DNA of 64,000 nt. Origin: GCA-2748575 sp965222725 (GTDB taxonomy: Bacteria > Pseudomonadota > Gammaproteobacteria > Pseudomonadales > Ketobacteraceae). The position numbers and the translations under genes were made by a program. The notes below the pieces were generated by a model. That model made no database searches, was not told where the DNA came from, and saw only the letters and a program-made list of their open reading frames with translations. Below, in pieces: positions 60,916 to 64,000 of the stretch; position 1 is the stretch's first letter, and every line of letters starts with the position of its first letter. Location: positions 5,890,001 to 5,954,000 of the forward strand of contig OZ244969.1 in the NCBI GenBank assembly GCA_965222725.1, in the 5' to 3' direction.

Positions 60916-62223
60916 ATGTCCAGAATTTCGCAACTAACCGCCGGTATCAAAGGGGCGTTCCGGATCGCCCAAACCACCAGCATACTCGCGCAGACAGGGA
61001 TTGATTGGTTGCGTGGCGATCGCCCACCCACGCCAAAACTCCTGAGACAGACTTTCGAGCGGCTGGGAACCACTTACATCAAGCTGGGGCAGTTTATCGC
61101 CAGTTCCCCCTCTCTGTTCCCTGACGAGTACGTGGAGGAGTTCCAGCTGTGCCTGGATAAGACCACCCCCGTGCCCTTCTCTATCATGAAAAACGTGCTG
61201 GAACAGGAACTGGGCAAATCAGTGGATACAGTCTTTGCCCATATCGACCCGGTACCACTGGCTTCCGCCTCCATTGCCCAGGTGTACGCCGCCCGGCTGG
61301 TGACTGGCGAGGATGTGGTCATCAAGATTCAGAAACCGGGAGTAAAAGACATCCTGCTGACGGATCTTAACTTCCTGTTTGTGAGCGCCCGGATTCTTGA
61401 GTACTTTGTGCCCAATCTGAGCATGGCATCCCTGTCAGCCATAGTGGACGAGATTCAGAAAGGCATGCTGGAAGAATGTGACTTTTATCAGGAAGCGAAA
61501 AACATCGAGGATTTTCAGCATTTCCTGTCCAGCACCGGCAACACCGATGCGATCGCACCCAAGGTGTTCAAGAACGCCTCCACCATGCGGGTGCTGACCA
61601 TGGAGCGTTTATACGGCGTGCCCTTTACCGATCTGGACAGCGTACGCCATGTCAGCGATCAGCCGGAGCTGACCCTGATCACCGCCATGAACACCTGGTT
61701 TGCCAGTCTGCTGTTCTGTGAATCCTTCCATGCGGATGTGCATGCCGGCAACCTGCTGGTACTGAAAGACGGCCGTATTGGCTTTATTGATTTCGGCATT
61801 GTAGGCCGCATCCGCCCGGAAACCTGGAAATCCGTATCCAAGTTCATTGCCACTGTGGGTCAGGAAGACTATCAGGGCATGGCGGAAGCCATGCTGGGTA
61901 TCGGCATGACCGACCACGACGTGGACGTAAACGCCCTGGCCCGGGATATCGAGAAACTCTACAGCTCCATGGATGATGTGGTGCCCAATGAGGTATCGGA
62001 TCTGGCGGCAGTCAACGAACACGAAGTGAACCGGATCATGATGGATCTGGTAAGCCTGGCCAAACGCCACGGCATTCACTTCCCCCGTGAGTTTGCACTG
62101 CTGCTGAAACAGCTGCTGTACTTTGACCGCTACGTGCGCCTGCTGGCTTTGGAAGGCAATATCTATATGGATGACCGCCTGAATATCCAGCCCGATGAAA
62201 TGGACTGGATCTCCATCCATTGA
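60916..62223 (+). CDS. ABC1/UbiB-family atypical protein kinase-like protein
   Basis: 435 aa. It has the family-specific KxGQ signature (YIKLGQFIAS), the Ala-rich nucleotide loop ASASIAQVYAA, the ATP Lys (VVIKIQKPG), the catalytic-loop-like HADVHAGNLLV and the metal-binding IDFGIVG. ABC1 proteins act as ATPases linked to ubiquinone or lipid metabolism. The protein lacks the two C-terminal membrane helices of UbiB (E. coli UbiB about 546 aa), so it is a separate ABC1 paralogue. Followed by a strong terminator. Confidence 0.92.
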   Translation: MSRISQLTAGIKGAFRIAQTTSILAQTGIDWLRGDRPPTPKLLRQTFERLGTTYIKLGQFIASSPSLFPDEYVEEFQLCLDKTTPVPFSIMKNVLEQELGKSVDTVFAHIDPVPLASASIAQVYAARLVTGEDVVIKIQKPGVKDILLTDLNFLFVSARILEYFVPNLSMASLSAIVDEIQKGMLEECDFYQEAKNIEDFQHFLSSTGNTDAIAPKVFKNASTMRVLTMERLYGVPFTDLDSVRHVSDQPELTLITAMNTWFASLLFCESFHADVHAGNLLVLKDGRIGFIDFGIVGRIRPETWKSVSKFIATVGQEDYQGMAEAMLGIGMTDHDVDVNALARDIEKLYSSMDDVVPNEVSDLAAVNEHEVNRIMMDLVSLAKRHGIHFPREFALLLKQLLYFDRYVRLLALEGNIYMDDRLNIQPDEMDWISIH

Positions 62224-62319
62224 TCAGCTGCAACTGCCGGCTGTTGGCCCGCAGATGCGACAGCGCTTAAAGCAGTCCATTTTCAGTCCAATTAAAAAAT
62301 CTGATTAAAAAGTCCAACA

Positions 62320-62352
62320 AAAAAGCCCCGGCTCACTGACCGGGGCTTTTTC
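62320..62352. terminator. Bidirectional terminator after the ABC1 gene
   Basis: AAAAGCCCCGG and CCGGGGCTTTT pair over 11 bp with an 8-base loop, with A-run and T-run flanks. It lies between converging genes. Confidence 0.92.
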
Positions 62353-62380
62353 GTTTACAGCGTAAAAACGGCGGGCGTTT

Positions 62381-63337
62381 TTACAAAATACCCATCTCTT
62401 TTTTCTCTCGATAGTGAGCAAAAATATCCTGCAGACTGCGACGGGGTTTAAACCCGAAAGTATCCCGGAACAGACTGCCATCAATGATCACGGGGTATTT
62501 GTAATAGTTGATCAGATACGCAGGCCAGCCTTTCCAGCCCAGGGATTTACTGATCCGTTTGGGCAGGCCTTCCGGCACAGAAGGAATAAAAATCCGTTTA
62601 CAGCCGCATTGCAGTACCGATTCCTGGTAACTCACCCAGTCATCGTTGGCCACGTTGTACACACCGGGCACATTCTTTTCAAAGGCCAGCACAATGGCAT
62701 CGGCCATGTCTTCCACATGAATAAATTGCATCATGGGGGAAAAGCCCACCAGCACCGGCGCAAAGCTGTTGGAAAGCAACAGGCTCATGCTGTTCAGCAC
62801 GCCGGGCCCGGCAATGTTACAGGGGCGCAGAATCGTGATGTTAAGCTCGGGATATTTCCACAGATAGATATTGGCCAGGTTTTCCAGTTCCACCGAGTCC
62901 ACCAGATCCATGGTCAGTTCCGAAGCCTTCAGCGGATACTCCTCTGTGAGCAGAGCCGGATTGTAAGGGCTGGCGCCATACACAAAGTAGGTAGACAGTA
63001 CGATAACCTGATGCACATCATACTTGTGGCAAAGATCCAGCAAACGCTGGGTGCCCAGTACGTTATGGTTGTAGCGGTTGCGATGGGTGGATTCATACAA
63101 ACCCATCCGGCCCAGGTGAATCACTGCTTCAATATCATGCTTGCGGAAAATGTCTTCAAAACCGCGTTTGTTGTATTCCACCCGGTAGCTGGACATGCCC
63201 TCGTCAATCTGTACCCGGCGGCGAAAATCCACCAGCACCACATGATAGCGTTCTTTTAAACGATCAATGACTTCCTGAGCCAGCGAGCCTCCGGCACCGG
63301 TAATCAGAATCTCAGGCTTTTTTGCTTGTTCCGTCAT
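62381..63337 (-). CDS. NAD-dependent epimerase/dehydratase family protein (extended SDR)
   Basis: 318 aa. The Rossmann motif is ITGAGGSLAQEV near residue 12. VIHLGRMGLYESTHRNRYNHNVLGTQRLLDLC and STYFVYGASPYNP are typical of extended SDRs. The usual YxxxK is not clear at the expected place (TYFVYGA then ELENLANIYLWKYPEL), so catalysis is uncertain. It overlaps the acyltransferase gene by 4 bp, pointing to a joint role in lipid or sterol-like modification (inferred). Confidence 0.85.
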   Translation of the reverse strand: MTEQAKKPEILITGAGGSLAQEVIDRLKERYHVVLVDFRRRVQIDEGMSSYRVEYNKRGFEDIFRKHDIEAVIHLGRMGLYESTHRNRYNHNVLGTQRLLDLCHKYDVHQVIVLSTYFVYGASPYNPALLTEEYPLKASELTMDLVDSVELENLANIYLWKYPELNITILRPCNIAGPGVLNSMSLLLSNSFAPVLVGFSPMMQFIHVEDMADAIVLAFEKNVPGVYNVANDDWVSYQESVLQCGCKRIFIPSVPEGLPKRISKSLGWKGWPAYLINYYKYPVIIDGSLFRDTFGFKPRRSLQDIFAHYREKKEMGIL

Positions 63338-64000
63338 TTAAACCACCCTTCTCGCTCCGACAGCCCCTGCTGGATCAGGTTGTTGATTTCCTCTTTTACA
63401 CGCTCCACTTTCACAGCGGCCTGATCTTCATCAAGCAGGGGGCCTTCGAAAGTCATTGGTTTGCCAAAGTGCAGCCGCACCTTGGCAGGCAATGGAAACG
63501 GCGTTGTGACCGGCACATAAGGCAGGTTCAGCATTTTCGCCAGTCCATTCAGGTGGAACGGTGTCGGCATGGTTTCCTCACAGCCCACAATGCCCACCGG
63601 CAAAATCGGCGTATTGGTTTTTACCGCCAGGTGCATAAAACCCAGGCCAAAGCGCTGCAGCTTGTAGCGCTGGCTCCAGGGCTTGCCCGCACCGCGGATC
63701 CCCTCGGGGAAAACAACAATGGCTTCTTCACGGCCCAGCATTTTTTCGCAGTTAACCGGATCCCCCAGCACAGCACCAAACTCGTTGAGCGTGTTGCCAA
63801 TAAAAGGGGTACCCGGAAACCAGCGCTCAATCATGGCACGCACGGCCCGGGGCCCATGAGGATTGGTTGCCAGCGCGTAGCCTACCAGTGCGCCGTCGAT
63901 AGGTAATTGACCGCTGTGATTGCCGATTATCAGCAAGCGGCCAGTCTCGGGCACGTTTTCCAGGCCCACCGCTTCCACACGAAAGTATTTTTCGTAAATC
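63334..64000 (-). CDS. PlsC-type acyltransferase (5' end cut by window edge)
   Basis: Partial: about 222 C-terminal residues, with the frame open to the right edge (YFRVEAVGLENVP continues upstream). The acyltransferase box is NHSGQLPIDG (NHxxxxD type, with Q/L variants), and FPEGIRGAGKPW is the FPEG substrate motif. The C-terminal PILPVGIVGCEETMP is typical of the 1-acylglycerol-3-phosphate acyltransferase-like family. It overlaps the epimerase gene by 4 bp. Confidence 0.9.
   Translation of the reverse strand, partial: IYEKYFRVEAVGLENVPETGRLLIIGNHSGQLPIDGALVGYALATNPHGPRAVRAMIERWFPGTPFIGNTLNEFGAVLGDPVNCEKMLGREEAIVVFPEGIRGAGKPWSQRYKLQRFGLGFMHLAVKTNTPILPVGIVGCEETMPTPFHLNGLAKMLNLPYVPVTTPFPLPAKVRLHFGKPMTFEGPLLDEDQAAVKVERVKEEINNLIQQGLSEREGWFK

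Overview
This 64-kb window reads as chromosomal DNA of a moderately GC-rich marine-type gammaproteobacterium, in or near the Pseudomonadales/Cellvibrionales/Oceanospirillales. The evidence is gene order: mreBCD-maf-rng-yhdP-nitrilase-tldD facing gatCAB, hemA-prfA-prmC-moeB back to back with a TPR lipoprotein-lolB-ispE-tRNA-prs-rplY-pth-ychF, and a Pseudomonas-like coxBA-ctaG-coxC/SURF1/ctaAB block. The genus cannot be fixed from sequence alone. No prophage, IS transposase, rRNA operon or CRISPR array is visible.

Layout. 1-11.3 kb (minus): cell-shape and envelope operon mreB, mreC, mreD, maf, rng, yhdP, a nitrilase-family amidase and tldD (cut by the left edge). 11.7-14.9 kb (plus): gatC-gatA-gatB. 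15-24 kb: accessory stretch with a MASE1/PAS hybrid histidine kinase, an SDR, a bacterial voltage-gated channel, an AraC regulator, an Old Yellow Enzyme relative, a small tandem-HTH protein and a secreted unknown. 23.8-27.8 kb (minus): hemA-prfA-prmC-moeB. 28-35.2 kb (plus): TPR lipoprotein, lolB, ispE, tRNA-Gln, prs, rplY, pth, ychF, tRNA-Met. 35.3-36.1 kb: two small conserved unknowns. 36.8-45.2 kb: aa3/caa3-type cytochrome c oxidase with its copper- and heme A-assembly genes. 45.4-48.2 kb: an autotransporter-type outer-membrane protein and a Cys-rich secreted unknown. 48.7-51.9 kb: a curli operon (two curlin-repeat proteins, csgE, csgF, csgG). 51.9-54.2 kb: a pair of acyl-CoA dehydrogenases. 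54.4-64 kb: TPR protein, a composite inverted-repeat element, PilZ protein, soluble lytic transglycosylase, serine hydrolase, ABC1 kinase, NAD-dependent epimerase and a PlsC-type acyltransferase (cut by the right edge).

The most unusual item is the curli locus. CsgG carries a C-terminal extension of about 65 residues that is clearly related to the C-terminal domain of CsgF, encoded immediately upstream, so part of CsgF appears to have been duplicated onto the secretion pore. The curli upstream region holds two copies of a GTGAC-N7-GTCAC palindrome. Other notable items are a composite MITE-like element (55328-55593) built from two hairpin sub-elements inside 31-bp inverted repeats, an ion channel whose natural selectivity filter (TFEDWTD) resembles engineered Ca-selective NavAb filters, a stand-alone protein made of two siroheme-decarboxylase-type HTH units, a perfect FNR/Anr box upstream of the oxidase operon, and mreC apparently starting at an AUA codon.

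All family assignments come from reading the sequence and recalled knowledge of the families. No database search was run.
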